The notes: generated from the letters alone by a model not told the origin. A stretch of 64,000 nucleotides of DNA from Gigaspora rosea (GCA_003550325.1 QKWP01000059.1:89942-153941), one strand, 5' to 3'. Numbered from the stretch's first letter, positions 35,745 to 47,309 are shown. Program-made: numbers and translations.

Positions 35745-35939
35745 CCTTGGATACTACTTATCATAAACGTTTAGCAGCTTTGGGAAATAAGAAAAAATAA
35801 TTCTCTCCAATGCTAATAAAGGAGACTGAAATTAAGAGGGACAGCCCAGGTCAGAAAAACCACGCTTTTTCTTATGATTTCTACTTTTTTTTTTCTAATT
35901 TATAGACAACACATTTTATTTTATTTTAGTCTTTTACTT

Positions 35940-36775
35940 TTATTCTACAAAATCCTCGGAGTTATTACAAGTTTTAATGAACAAGTGCATAGAATATGAA
36001 TTACAACATGGTTCACCAGAAGAACGATCCATCAAAATTCTTTCTAAAAACAATATAGGCTTGCTTAATGAAGAAAAAGTATGTGATCATGTTTCAAGAG
36101 ATACTTAATTTCTATTATATGTATATTATGCATTTGATGAGTTTAAAAATTACTTGTAATTAGAAAGTAAAAGCGTTTTTGGATTAACTCAAAACACAAC
36201 CACAAATGAATATATTAGTATTTGATAAATTTGGTTCTAAAAGATATCGAAAAAATGGAGAATGTGCAAATTGCAACCGATATAACACATTGCAAGCTTG
36301 GTGTCAAACATGCGATCCTCAGAAAACAGCACAAGGATGGACGAGTGGAAACAAAGATATCGATAATTGCATTAAAACATTACAACTTAACGCCACAAAA
36401 TATGATGATTTGATCAAGTGGATTCCTTTTAATATATTGGATAGAATTCAAATGATAGCAATAGATGTTTAGCAACATGGTTAGACGAAATACAATATGT
36501 AAATTATAACTGCGAAACTGAACATAGATATGCATGGCCACATATACCTACTAGAGTTGCTGGTGAAACTGGTGAAACTTGGTGAAACTTGGTGAAACTG
36601 GTGACTATCTAAAATCTGATTGGCTATTAAATGCAATAGCCAATCAGATTTTAGATAGTCACCAGTTTCACTAGCGTGATTTAGTTTCACCTGTAGCTCT
36701 AATATCTACATATAAAATGGAGCCTAAAGCATTAAATATATCACCAAGTTTATTAGATATATTAAATGAAGTAAG
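35940..36775 (+). pseudogene. Kinase-gene fragment 1 (glomeromycete kinase N-terminal module)
   Basis: The fragment reads SSELLQVLMNKCIEYEL near 35955, then LTQNTTTNEYILVFDKFGSK near 36185, then CANCNRYNTLQAWCQTCDPQ, QGWTSGNKDIDNCIKTLQL, and LIKWIPFNILDRIQMI near 36410. LATWLDEIQY and MEPKALNISPSLLDILNE follow near 36475 and 36715. This order (CxxC pair, WTSGNxDID, IEWIPF, G-loop, LATW) is the module just before and at the start of the kinase domain in the expanded kinases of Rhizophagus. Frame changes, stops and a fold-back insert (36592-36671) break it, and the rest of the kinase is absent. Intron-like sequence persists, so it came from DNA, not from a spliced copy. Confidence 0.75.
36592..36671. 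mobile_element. Perfect fold-back, 37-bp arms
   Basis: The left arm GTGAAACTGGTGACTATCTA... (36592-36628) is exactly inverted at 36635-36671, around the loop AAATGC. To the left lie further GGTGAAACTT copies. The perfect arms suggest a young insertion into the older kinase fragment. Confidence 0.75.
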
Positions 36776-36839
36776 ATGAAACATTTAAAATATTCTATTT
36801 ACTATTGTATATTGTTTTATCTTTAATTCGAATTTATAT

Positions 36840-37170
36840 ATTTAATAGGTTAAAGATTATGTAATATTAAAGAATAGCGAACTTAACGTATATGGACTAA
36901 CTCAAAATATTACAACAAATAAGTATTTGATGAATTTGATTTAAAAGACATCAGAGAAGAATATACAAATTTCAACCGATACAACACGTCTTATGCTTGG
37001 TGTCAAACATGTGATCCTCAGAAAATTACACAAGGATAAACGAGTGGAAATAAGGATGTCGATGATTGTATTAAAGAATTTCAACTTAAGGCCACGAACT
37101 ATGAAGATGCAATCGAGTGGATTCCTTTTAACAGATTAGAAAATATTCAAAAGATTGGTAAATTTTTAGC
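36840..37170 (+). pseudogene. Kinase-gene fragment 2
   Basis: A second, more decayed copy of the same module: VKDYVILKNSELNVYGLTQN, then FNRYNTSYAWCQTCDPQKIT, TSGNKDVDDCIKEFQLKATN and AIEWIPFNRLENIQKIG, with stops and a frame change. It lies in the same orientation just downstream of fragment 1. It ends at the start of the kinase domain, where a partial ~310-bp repeat unit takes over. Confidence 0.72.
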
Positions 37171-37249
37171 GTGAGTATGAAGTTTAATTTCATCCACTTA
37201 AACAATTGTATTTATCATGTTTCAAAAGAAAGTAAAAGCTATATACTAA

Positions 37250-37760
37250 TACGTTATAAAAATAAATTAAAAAAATTAAAAAAATTAAAAAAAAATAATA
37301 AAAAAAATAATAAAAATAAAAAAAAATAATAAAAATAAAAAAAATTAAATTCATTAATTAATAAAAAAAATAATAAAATAATAAAATTAAAAAAAAATAA
37401 TAAATAAATAATAAATAAATACATTAATAATAATAATAAAAACAATAAAAAAAATTAAAAACTTAATAAAATTAAAAAATAAAAAATAAAAATACTATGT
37501 ATATATATATATACAATATAATAAAAATAAATATAAATTCTATTGTTTCTTATTATAAAAATAATTAGAAATTTACTTTTTATTTCTACTATTGTTTTTT
37601 ATTATTATTTCAAATTTTAAAAAAATAAATAAAAAACCTTAATGTAAAAAATTAAAATTTAAAAAAAAAACTAAAAAAACTAATAAAATTACTTATTAAA
37701 AAAAATGAATAAAAATAAAAAATAAAAAAAAGTAAATAAAAAAAACATGCTTTTTTTACT
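37250..37760. repeat. A-rich simple sequence
   Basis: About 500 bases of AAAAATAA/AAATTAAAA-type low-complexity sequence. Any frame here is an artefact of composition. Confidence 0.75.
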
Positions 37761-37864
37761 TTATTTATTTAGTTATTATTTTTTTGATTATTATTTTTTT
37801 TTGGTTTCTTACTAGTGGATAAATAGTTATAATTTTAAAAATTATCACAAATTATACTTTTTAA

Positions 37865-37995
37865 ATATTTGTACAAATTTTAGCAAAAAATTTGCAAAAA
37901 ACTTCAAAAATCTAAATTTTAAAAATTATTACAATTTTTTAAACAAATATTTTGTACTTATTTGATAAATTTGAAGATTACTACAAATTATTTAT
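37865..37995 (-). repeat. Repeat F, inverted copy
   Basis: Inverted relative of 28227-28345, with TTATTTGATAAATTTGAAGA at its right edge. It lies just inside the right terminal repeat of the large TIR element. Confidence 0.5.
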
Positions 37996-38133
37996 ATTTT
38001 TATTTTTAATAAATTCTAAATTTTAACGCTCCAGACTCACACTGGTTTCCAGTTCCTAGTGATATAATAAACTTGAATTTTGATATGATAAACTCGAATA
38101 TTTAAAACTGGTTCCAACCTTTATTTGCAACTA

Positions 38134-39097
38134 ATAAACTTAAACTATATAAAGACAACTTTATTGTTGCAATAAATTAATTCTAAGTAAATAATTTTTT
38201 AATCTATCTTATAAGAATCCTAAAATATACTTAGATAGATCAGGTTAATTATAAATTATTAAAAAAAGATAAATTTGCAGAAAAAACTTCAAAAATAAGC
38301 AAAAATAACTATAATAGAAAAGATCTGTATAAAAAATACCAAAAATAAGCAAACTAATACCTGACCTAGTTATGTATATTTCAGGGTCCTACCTTATAAT
38401 TATTAGACATCTCTAATATAGATCATATTTTTTTTAGCAAATTGGACCAAATTTGGTTAAAGGACCAAATTTAAATTTTAGCAAATTAAAGTCAATTTAG
38501 ATAATAGTTCTATTTTTAGATTTGGCAAAATGGTTAGATTTGTATATTATTATAATTTATTTTATCAAATTATTCTTTTTTTGACGAGGAAAATAAAAAA
38601 GCTAACAATGCTATTTATATAAAATTTTATTAAATAATTAACTATATTACTAACAAAAGTTGTAAAATAAGTAAAAAAATTAGTTTTATAAAACAACTTT
38701 ATTATTTTATTACAGTCATCCTCCCCTATAATTATATAGTTAGGCACACTTTATTATAGTGATTATAAAAAGGTATGACTTTATAAAAGTACCTCTATAT
38801 AAGCACAAATTATAATTAATATAAAAAAAGTAATTTAGTAAAAATATTTGAAAAATTTTATATATAATTATAGATAGTTGTTATATAGAAAAGTAAAAAT
38901 AATACTAAGTAAATCAATTTTTATGCAATAAAAAAAAGTTAATCCTAACCTTAACTATTAATAATCTTGATTCTAACTCTGATTCTAACTTTACTTTACT
39001 TTAATATTATTATGGCCTTATTGCCGTGACAGTTATGGGATGACAAATGCAATTTTTCTAAAATTAAAACCAATTAAAAAATAATTTTATTTTTTAT
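38134..39097. other. AT-rich region with two possible element ends
   Basis: CAGGGTCCTACC ... TTAGACATCTCTAATATAGATC near 38384 resembles the right end of the hAT MITE at 13817-14112. TACAGTCATCCTCCCCTATA near 38711 resembles the ends of the element at 48431. Opposite ends were not found. No gene is seen. Confidence 0.4.
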
Positions 39098-39270
39098 TTA
39101 ATTGTGAAGAGTTTTTTTTTTTTTTTATTTATACAACGAGGTCTATCCTCTAATTCTTTATTAATTCAATTTATAGGATTATACATCGTATATATCAAAA
39201 GAGAATTTTAGGGAAATAGGGGTAAGAGCTGATTTACTCTCGACCTAAGCTGTGCTAAGATCGCTAGACC

Positions 39271-42200
39271 TCAGTCTTCGAAAGAATATAGGAAGGATCG
39301 CCCACGGGTGATGTATTTGTCTATGTAATTGTTAATGGGTATGTGGGGTATGCTAGTCTCATTATGGAAGTGAAGTTGTCTATCTAGAGGAGGGGGTATT
39401 GGGAGAATTGTTACATCATGTCGGTATTGCCTAAAGGGCAGCCAAATTTTGTGGTAGATCATTTTTGTTATTAGGTGGTGTAAGGCAGGTGCGTATTTGA
39501 GTCTGTCTTGACGTCTTATGAATGGTGCCAGGGTAGCAGTTGTGATGAATCCAAGAGGTAGGTTTCTATTCACATGGAGGTTTTTGAAGGCGGCAATGAA
39601 GTCTGTTGGTTGGTATAGATTTAGTTCGAGTTCGGTGGCCAAGGTTTTGATAATATCTTTAAGGAGTGAGGTTAGAGTGGAAGAGTTAGAGAGGCAAGAA
39701 ATTAGATGTGCGATTGTTTCTGGGGCAGAGCGGCATCGTGGGCATCTGAAGTCTTGATGTTTTGTTGGGTTTCGATAGTGAAGTGTTTCGAATGTAGGGA
39801 GTTCGTTAGCTAGCAATTTAACTTTAAAATTCTTTAGTTGGGAGAAAGTTGGATTAGTAGATAGTGATAGTGGTTTTTCTTCGAAGGATAGGTATGATAG
39901 GGTAGCTCGAATTTGAATGTCTGGGTAGTTGTGAACCCAGTATCTAATTCTGTTTTGGTTTATCCATTGTGCGTGATTAGTAAGACTCGTGGTGTCTTTG
40001 AGAATTATTTTAAGGTTGTAGATGCACGGTATGTTGTAGAGGGTAGGAATGTATTTATTGTGAAGATAATATTGGGGAGTAATGTCCAATTTTAAGAAGT
40101 TGTCTATTTTCTGGGGATGGGATAAATCTTGATCAAATTGGAATTCTAGTTTTAAATTCGAGACAATTGCTCTGATGGTAATTAGCGTTAGAGCGTATTG
40201 GTTTTTTTCTAGGAATAGAAGCCGGTAGGGTGGGTTGTTATATGCCTGTTCTATTAGGGTTATGAATTTACGGTTGTTGGAAGAAACTGAGATGTTGGTT
40301 CCGGGGAAGAAACTTGTAGATATAAAGGCGAATAGGGTAAGTGCTGCGTTTTTAGTACTAGGCCAGTGTTTGTTTGTGCAGCCCCAGGTGGTCAGTGAAT
40401 CTCGGAATGAGCATATTGCGAGTGGTTGATTGGTATCCTTATCGTGCGTTGTAGTAAGATGTAGATTTCTGCTCGTTGGGATTTGTTGTTAAGTTTAGTT
40501 AATTTTTCCCATGTTTCCATTGGAAAGTCTGAAAAGGCAGTAAGTGGGCGTGTGCGTTTCGTTATGTTGTGGCTGATGTGTTTGTGGGTGTCGTTAGGAT
40601 TTCGGGACGGGTTCTGTGTGGGTTTGGTGGTAAGTGCTGATTTTATATCGTTGAGGTCTGTGTGAATGATTTTACAAGAAGATACTCGTATTGTGTATAC
40701 TAAGTTTTGGTTACGCGTGAAGTAACAGTTTTTCGTTTTGAGAGTTGGGTCCTTTAATTCGCAACCTGGGCAAGGGGTTGCCCTATTGTTATTGCTTTTT
40801 GTGTAGTGACGAATGTGGACGAATTGATTTGTGGTACGGCTAATTTTCCCAATCATTAGGTCAGGAGTAATTACCCATGGGGTTTTTCCCGGTCCCCATT
40901 TTGTTAAGGTAAAGGGGTACGGGTTTATGTATTGTGTTGTGGGGTTAGAGTTGTTTGAGATGAGATCTTGGATTTCGGTGAACCACTGAGGGGTTCTTCC
41001 TGGTAGTATTTTCCCAATGTTGTGATGGAAATTCTGCCAGTTAAGGAGTTCTGTGTTGTTGAAGTTTAGAAATTGTTCAATATATCTAATGTCATGGTGG
41101 TTTAACTTTTCTTTTAAATGGTGGGATTTCGGGTGGTGTATTATTATATCGTTGATTGGTGTGCCATTCCTCGGTAATGGTTTTGGCCAGTCGGTTGTAA
41201 TGTTGCGGATAAATTGAATATCGGTGGTATGAATTGCCAGGATTGATTGAGCGGTGTGTGTATAAAGTTGGTTTCTAGGGAAGAGTGGTGTCTCGTGAAA
41301 GATATGTGAATGTGTTTTAGTCGAGTCCTGTAGGTCCTGTAGTCTGATTTTGAGGAAAGAATTCTCAAATTGGGGGTGATTAATATTTTTTAAGAGGTTC
41401 TTCGCTAGTATGGTTGGTTGATGCGTAGAAATGTTTTTTAGGCCGTAGATATTCGGGTGGAAGAGGAAAGAGTTGGGTACTCCTCTTGATAGCTTTGCTT
41501 TGGATTTGACCAGGTTGGTGCTGCAGTTGGTCAGGATGGTTAGTTGGTTAGGGGTAAGAAAGGAACTGTACAATCTATATTCGAGTCTTGGGGTCAGTAC
41601 GTTGTTGATTAGGTAGATAGCTTGTTTTTCTGTGATGATTGCTCTTTTCATCATTTCGATACATTGTTTGAATTCTGCCATGATGATATTTTGAGATGAA
41701 GAAGGGTTGGGATTGAGTGAAAACCATGCGCCGAGATATTTGAACGGTTTTGAGTTGGGGATTGCTGAGATAGGTTGGTTGTCAAATATTATTGTTTTAT
41801 CGTTTGATTTGGAATTCGTCGTTAGGATCGATTTCGAGGGGTTGACGGTTATGTTTGTTAGTTTGTAAAAGGAGTTAGCAGTGATGAGAATATTTTCTAG
41901 AGCTGTTTTGTCTGGGGCGATCCAGATGGAGTCATCCATGTAGGCCATTATGGATGTGTATATTTCTTTAGATTGGGTAGTTGTAGTGAGGGTTCGTTTG
42001 AATCCGGTATGTTCGGTAGAGATGCGGGTTATGAGTGGGTCATAGTAAATGATCCAGAGGATTGGAGAGATCGTTTCCCCTTGGTCTATTCCGTCCTCTA
42101 CGGCGTAGGGGTTAGTATGACCGAGGCTAGTTAGTACTTGGTTGGAGCGGTTAGAAAGTGTAAAGGTTAATAGATTTATAAAGGGTGTGGGTAGTTTGAT

Positions 42201-44273
42201 CCTTTCCATGGCTTTTCTAAGGGTAGGAATATGGATCGAGTCAAAGGCTTTTGACATGTCCTGTAATAAGAGCCAAAGTTCTTGTTTTTGAGTAGTAGCA
42301 GTTTCGATAATTGAAGAGAGTTGAGTGATTGGTTGGATGGTACACTGGAAGGGTAGAGCTGCATAGTTCAATGGCGAGAGAACCTGGTATCGCGAAAGTG
42401 TGTCAGAAAGTTTGTTGGTGAGGAGTTTTGTGAATATCTTTCTTGAGTGATCGATTAGGGTTATAGGTCGAGTGGTTTTAAGATCGAAATTGTAGTGTGC
42501 TTTCTTTGGTATGGCCCAAATGTTAGACATTAGCCAAGCTTGTGGGACTTCCTCTAACCGTATACATGCGTTGAAGATTTTTAGTAGTTGTTCTAAAGCG
42601 GAAGGTGAAAGGTGCTTGAGTAATTCATTTGATATGCCATTTGGTCCAGTGGCTTTATGTTCTGGCGCTTTTGTGATGACGTCGTTGAGTTCCTCTATTG
42701 TGAGCGGTAGTAATAGGTTTTCATATATCATCGGGCGGATTTCTTTTTTCGGTGCGTAATGGGGTTTCCATTCTTCCCAGTATTCTTCGTTCATCGGGTT
42801 ATGTTTTGTCCAGTTCTTGAAATGTGTTCGTGTAGCGTCTTTTATTTCTGATGGGTCCGTAATTACAGAGTCCGGAGTGACGATTTTGTCAAAACTAATA
42901 TGATCTTTCCCTTTTTTTAGAATACTGTTTATCATTCTACTAGTATTATCTTTAAAGTCATTATAACGACGGTTGGTGTAGAATTTGATTTTTTCTGATT
43001 GTTGTAGGTATACTTCGGCATTTCTACTTTTCCATATAGTCGATTTAGTTTCTTTGATGTGTTTGAGAGTTGCTGCGTAATAGGTGTCTTGGGAGTTGAG
43101 AGGTAAGGCAGATAAAGCTAGGGGAGTTAGGGAGAAGGGAGGAAGTTGTGCCAGTTGTAAGGCCTTAGTCAGGTGTTTGTTAATGGTCGAAAGTGGGTGT
43201 AGTGCATCTGGAGGGAGATTAGGTTTGGCAAAGATTGTAATGGAGTGAATGCATTTGTTTATGTGTTTTAATGCGTTATGTAGTTTTGTAGCCTTTAGAG
43301 AGAGTGTGTGAAAGGTTTTTGTAGTAATAATGGTCTTGGGGATGTGACGATTTGCCGCTTGTTGAATTGCATTTGACCACAAATTCCAGTTTTTGTTTAG
43401 TTGATCAGGATTGGTTATGTTGGGTATGAAATTGGCATTTCTTAGTAGAATAGATGTCTTGTTACGGAAATTTTCCCAGTCTTCGGTCGTTGCCTTTTTA
43501 TAGCAGAAGGTTTTCCGCTTCTTCTTTTTGTTTCGAGGTACTGTTGGGGTAAAGTTTGTGTACCAGATCATGGTCAGTATTTTATGGTTGCTATCGGATA
43601 TGCCTGCTGGGTCAGTCAATTGTGGAGGGTCGAAGTCTAGAAGGATTCGGGATGAGGTCCAGATATCGTCGATTTGGGAGTTAAGGCCCCGACCTTGCCA
43701 GATCAGTTCTAAAATTTTGTGAAAGTTTAATAGACTAGTAAGGTTGTTTGAAAACAGATCAGAGAAGAGCAGTAGTTTATTCTTTTTGTGGGTATCAGGG
43801 TTGGCGTTGAAGTCTCCCAGAAGGAGAATATGCCAGTTTCTCTTTTTAGCTTCCACGGTCCAGAGTGATACTTGTTTTTGTGTACGAGTGGACAGTTCAT
43901 TGTTATTGGAAGGTAGGTATATCGATATGACCCGAGTTTTATTGCCAGGGAAGAAGAAGTCGATGTATATAGCTGTACCCGGGAGGGTATTTATGTCATG
44001 TATATAAGGTTGTATAGTATTATGGACGAGTATTGCCGTGCCCAAACTGGTTTCTCTACTTTGTGTTGAAGTAGGATGGTAGTTGGAGGTAAAGATTTTG
44101 TAGTGTGGGTTGGTAGTAGCGTTGGGGTTGTCTTTTAATTTGGTTTCCGTAAGGCTAACAATATGTAGTTTTTCTTGTAAGCAGAAGTCTATCCAGAGAT
44201 GGAATTTAGTAAGATTATTAATTCCTCTAATGTTATGGGTGGCTATGTTTATTTTTTCTTTGAAGTTATGCAA
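39271..44273 (-). CDS. LINE ORF2: endonuclease, reverse transcriptase, RNase-H-like (one frame change)
   Basis: This is the enzyme that nicks target DNA and reverse-transcribes the LINE RNA in place. The first 1293 codons (44273 to 40392) hold the APE-type endonuclease with TETKL, LLLGDFNA (~residue 150) and SDSNH (~228). The reverse transcriptase follows with KATGPNGISNELLKHL, LLQDMSKAFDSI, DQGETISPILW and the catalytic AYMDDSIW (~780). An RNase-H-like stretch (RAEIYILLQRT) follows. The frame then shifts near 40440 and continues in another frame to 39271, with CPRCRSAPETIAHLISC, a zinc motif typical of fungal LINE C-termini, near 39700-39750. The shift is a mutation or sequence error; without it the protein would be about 1660 residues. 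All visible catalytic motifs are kept. Confidence 0.88.
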
Positions 44274-44340
44274 GTCGTTTTGGTTTGGTGTTGGTGTTTG
44301 TAAATGGGTAGGGGTGTTCTGAGGTTGTGGTGTTAGTTGA

Positions 44341-46510
44341 TCACTTATTGATAAGGGTAGAGTTGTTTTCGTTTGACTCTGATGGAGTCATGTCGATGTC
44401 TTCTGTCGGTGGAGGGTGCTTTCCAAAGAGGTTCCAACTTGGAGGAGTTAAAGTGGGGAAGTTGAATAATATGTCAGGGAGGAAGTCGAAAGTGAAGAAC
44501 TCTCTCAGAAATTCAATTGCCTTTGGGACATCGGGTTGTTTAGTAATAGGAAAGGTTATGGAAGGGGAAGTGACCCTTTCTTTTATGTGTTTGTTAATTT
44601 GGTCGTTGTTGAATGGTAGTTTGGGAAGGTTATCTGAGGAGACCTTGGGGGGAGGTATTTCGATCCATTCACTGGGGATCGAATGGAAGAAGTAATGTTG
44701 TCTCAAGGCTCGGGAAGCAATTGTCAGCTCTTTCGGCGTTTTAATAGGTAGCGTCAAGTTTACTTTTGTCACCTGGGTTGGGTCAAGTGGGAGATCTGGT
44801 TTTTCTGAGTAATTAAAAGAGACGTAAGCTTTTGGAAGAGGGTCTGGTCTCGCATAGAATTTGGGAAGTATTTGGAAGAAGTTTAGTAGTGTTTCCATAT
44901 TATTGATAGGATAGGAGAATTCCTTTAGGCCGAGTTGTTCCGGATTCGCCGGTAGTCTTTTTTTGCTAATTAAATAGTCATTAGGTAGGGTGTAGAAAGC
45001 GTATACCGCCCTTAGGCATCTAACATTTTCTCGGAAGTGGTCACCACTTGTAGGGTAGAAAGGAAATAGCCTTTGTAATTGAGGGGTGAGGTCTTGGGGG
45101 GTTAGTGGTAAGGGAGGTTTTTTCGGCAGTAGGGCGAAGTATGTAGAGGGTATACGACTAAAAATGTAGTACTCCTGAAGACTCCGTTTGTGTTGTACTA
45201 ACTTTTTTAGTTCTTCTTGTATAGTAATTGGAAAGATGCTTTTGGTTGCTTCATTCAGGTCGGCTGGGTGTGCTGGTAGGGAAGTCCTGTTATCAGCGAT
45301 GTATGTTTCGGGGAGGAGGTCGAAGGTGAAGGCTTGGTGTAGGGTAATAGCAACAGCTCGAATTTGTCTACGGTCTTCAAGTGGAAGTGAGAAAGGTAGA
45401 GCATCTTTAAGTTGTTTGTCCATCCCGTCAGGTGTGTCTGGTGAATTCCTCGTTTGTCCAGAAGTCAATTGCAAGTTTCTTTCTGAGTAGGTCAAAGATT
45501 TGGTCTCGGTTGATTTTGTTAATGACATAAGCTTCGTTTTGTTTTCTAAATTTTTCTGTAGCATCATTCAGCAGGGTGATGAATTGCCGTTGATGTGGGG
45601 GACGGGTGTCGTGTCGCCTGGTAAAGGTCCGGAAAAAGGCCCGGTCTTTGTGGAATAGTTTAGCTTCTATGGCAGGAGGGATAGTTTCTAAGGTTGGTTT
45701 GGTTTGCAGTTTATGTTTAATAAGTTGTTCAAGGAGTGGGGGCGTTGCAAAGGCCTCGATGATCTTGTCTTTGGTCCAAAGGTTTTGATCGAAGAGATCT
45801 GTCTTCATGTCAGATAAAGTAAGCCGGATCGATTCGGTCCAAGTTTTGATAGTTCTAATGAGGTCAGGGTGTTGGATGCGTCGGGTGGTGGTAGAGGTGC
45901 CCGGTCCTATGAGTACTTGACTATAGGTTTTTGGGATATCTTCAGATTCTGTAATGGTTCCGGTTGATGAGGTGTCCTTTCCGAGGTCGGGGTCCTGATC
46001 TAAGTCGATTTCCATAGTATTGGAGGTGCCGGATTCAACCTGCGTGGGAGTATTTTGTTGGGATACAATTTGGGATGGTGGGATCAGGTCCTGGGTCGGG
46101 GGCTTGACTAGAATGGGTTGTTTTGAGGTGTCGGAATCATTCTGCGTGGGAATATTTTGTTGGAGTACAAATTGGGGTGGTGGGATCGGGTTCTGGGTTG
46201 GGGGTTTGACTAAAGTGGGTTGTTTTGATGAGTGATCGTCATGTGACGTCATTTCTGGGATTGATGGGGGTAAACTGGGATTGCCACTTTCTGGGTGAAT
46301 TTTTTCGAGTGATGGGTCTGAGAGTAAAGTCGCGTATAGGTTATTGGAAGTTTCTATCGAGTGGGTGGTATGACGGTTACAATTTTTTTTGTTAGGTTGT
46401 TCGTTGGAGTATTGGTCGTCTTCTATATCGGTTTCCATTGGTATCCGGTTTTCTCTTGTGTCGTTGTTGACAGGTTCATGTAGTGGTGTTGTTGCCGACA
46501 TAGTCGGCAA
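44341..46510 (-). CDS. LINE ORF1 protein with six internal repeats (frame change near 45.5 kb)
   Basis: ORF1 proteins of LINEs bind RNA and act as chaperones; that role is inferred from position. The first frame (46510 to 45428) is proline/threonine-rich, with a two-fold repeat KQPTLVKPPTQNPIPPPQ / KQPILVKPPTQDLIPPSQ, then a helical region (RTIKTWTESIRLTLSDMKTD). The second frame (45567 to 44341) overlaps it, and the switch falls in between; mutation or programmed shifting are both possible. The second part consists of about six degenerate ~55-residue units with the pattern FPI...RxLRxxYxFxxIPxxY...LPxxP, for example LRQHYFFHSIPSEWI, LQEYYIFSRIPSTYF and LRAVYAFYTLPNDYL. No zinc knuckle or RRM was seen. 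I do not know a described ORF1 with this architecture. Confidence 0.8.
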
Positions 46511-46767
46511 CAGGTTTTTGAAGGAAGTTGGTATTGCGAAGGCTGCGGAGTAATTCCTTTTCCTTAATATAGTTAGAGTTTATGTTGTGTGAGGTGGGCA
46601 AGGCCCAAATATCACTGTAACAGTTAGGCTTGTAGTACGAGTTTTGTGTTTTATCTCTACTGTTTGTTTATTTCCGATTTTTGATGATGTACAGGAGAGA
46701 GTTCCGCAAATTATGCTCCCATCTTAATTGTGAAGAGTTAGCAAACTAGTATTAATAAGTAAAAATA

Positions 46768-47309
46768 TTTAATTGATGATCTGGATAAGATCAGCAGAAT
46801 TCTATATTAGAATTGGGGCAAAATTCCTATAATATTAACTATATGCTTCAATCTGAGCAGAGTCAAATGAAAAATATTTTTTTATTAAGTTAACGATACA
46901 TGTCAGTTGTAGCTCATCGAGACGCATATAATGGTAGTTAGATCATCCAAATGGGCCTAGTAGATAGCAAGTTATTATTAAAAAATGATTGACCAACTAT
47001 ATAAACTCTATGTAAACAAATATTGGTTACATAGAGATTTTATATAGTCAGGCAATTGTTTTTTAATAATAATTTGCCATCCAATAGGCCGATTTGGATG
47101 ATCTAACTACTATTAAATGCGTCATAACGAGCGCTACAACTTTCAATTAATCGACATATATCATTAACTTAATAAAAAAATACTTTACATTTGACTCCGC
47201 TCAAATTGAAGCATATAATAAAAATTTATATTGTACTTATCCCCAAAATTTACTATTGTCCCAATATAGTAACTCTGCAGATCTTATTTGGATTATTAAT
47301 TAAATAAAC
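46768..47309. mobile_element. Long fold-back palindrome, ~540 bp
   Basis: Two arms of about 240-260 bases are inverted copies with scattered differences around a centre near 47030 (ACAAATATTGG). Landmarks are TTAGATCATCCAAAT on the left and ATTTGGATGATCTAA on the right, and ATATGCTTCAAT and ATTGAAGCATAT. There is no coding potential. It is either a large MITE or a Foldback element. The LINE inserted 29 bases to its left. Confidence 0.8.

Larger units (their letters stand above)
30815..38123. mobile_element. Large Mutator-like TIR element carrying kinase-gene fragments
   Basis: The left end AGGTTGGAACCAATTTTAAA and the right end (inverted: AGGTTGGAACCAGTTTTAAA) match imperfectly over about 100 bases, including GTCTGGAGCG at the inner edge on both sides. 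An exact 10-bp direct repeat TTTGCAACTA lies directly outside (30805-30814 and 38124-38133), close to the 9-11 bp usual for Mutator-like elements. No transposase of its own was found. Inside are ~310-bp tandem repeats, a nested hAT transposon (31941-35744), two decayed kinase-gene fragments (35940-37170) and a long A-rich tract. I infer a Pack-MULE-like non-autonomous element. Chance agreement of ends plus duplication is unlikely, but the unit has not been seen elsewhere. Confidence 0.6.
39114..46723 (-). mobile_element. LINE retrotransposon, 7.6 kb, nearly full length
   Basis: A perfect 16-bp duplication TTAATTGTGAAGAGTT lies at 39098-39113 and 46724-46739. The 3' end is an A-rich tail (plus-strand T run at 39114-39126). 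The 5' leader is about 210 bases, followed by ORF1 and ORF2 with a 67-base gap. Endonuclease, reverse transcriptase, RNase-H-like region and a CCHC-type motif are in the order of I/Tad-group fungal LINEs. The coding strand is C-rich and the element is visibly less AT-rich than its surroundings. Each coding region has one frame change. The perfect duplication and long open frames suggest a recent insertion. Confidence 0.92.

Noticed and set aside
37254-37445. Minus-strand frame rich in L/F/Y
   Set aside because: It is a product of an A-rich low-complexity tract.
39518-46235. Many plus-strand frames of 60-120 codons
   Set aside because: All are antisense to LINE ORF1 and ORF2.
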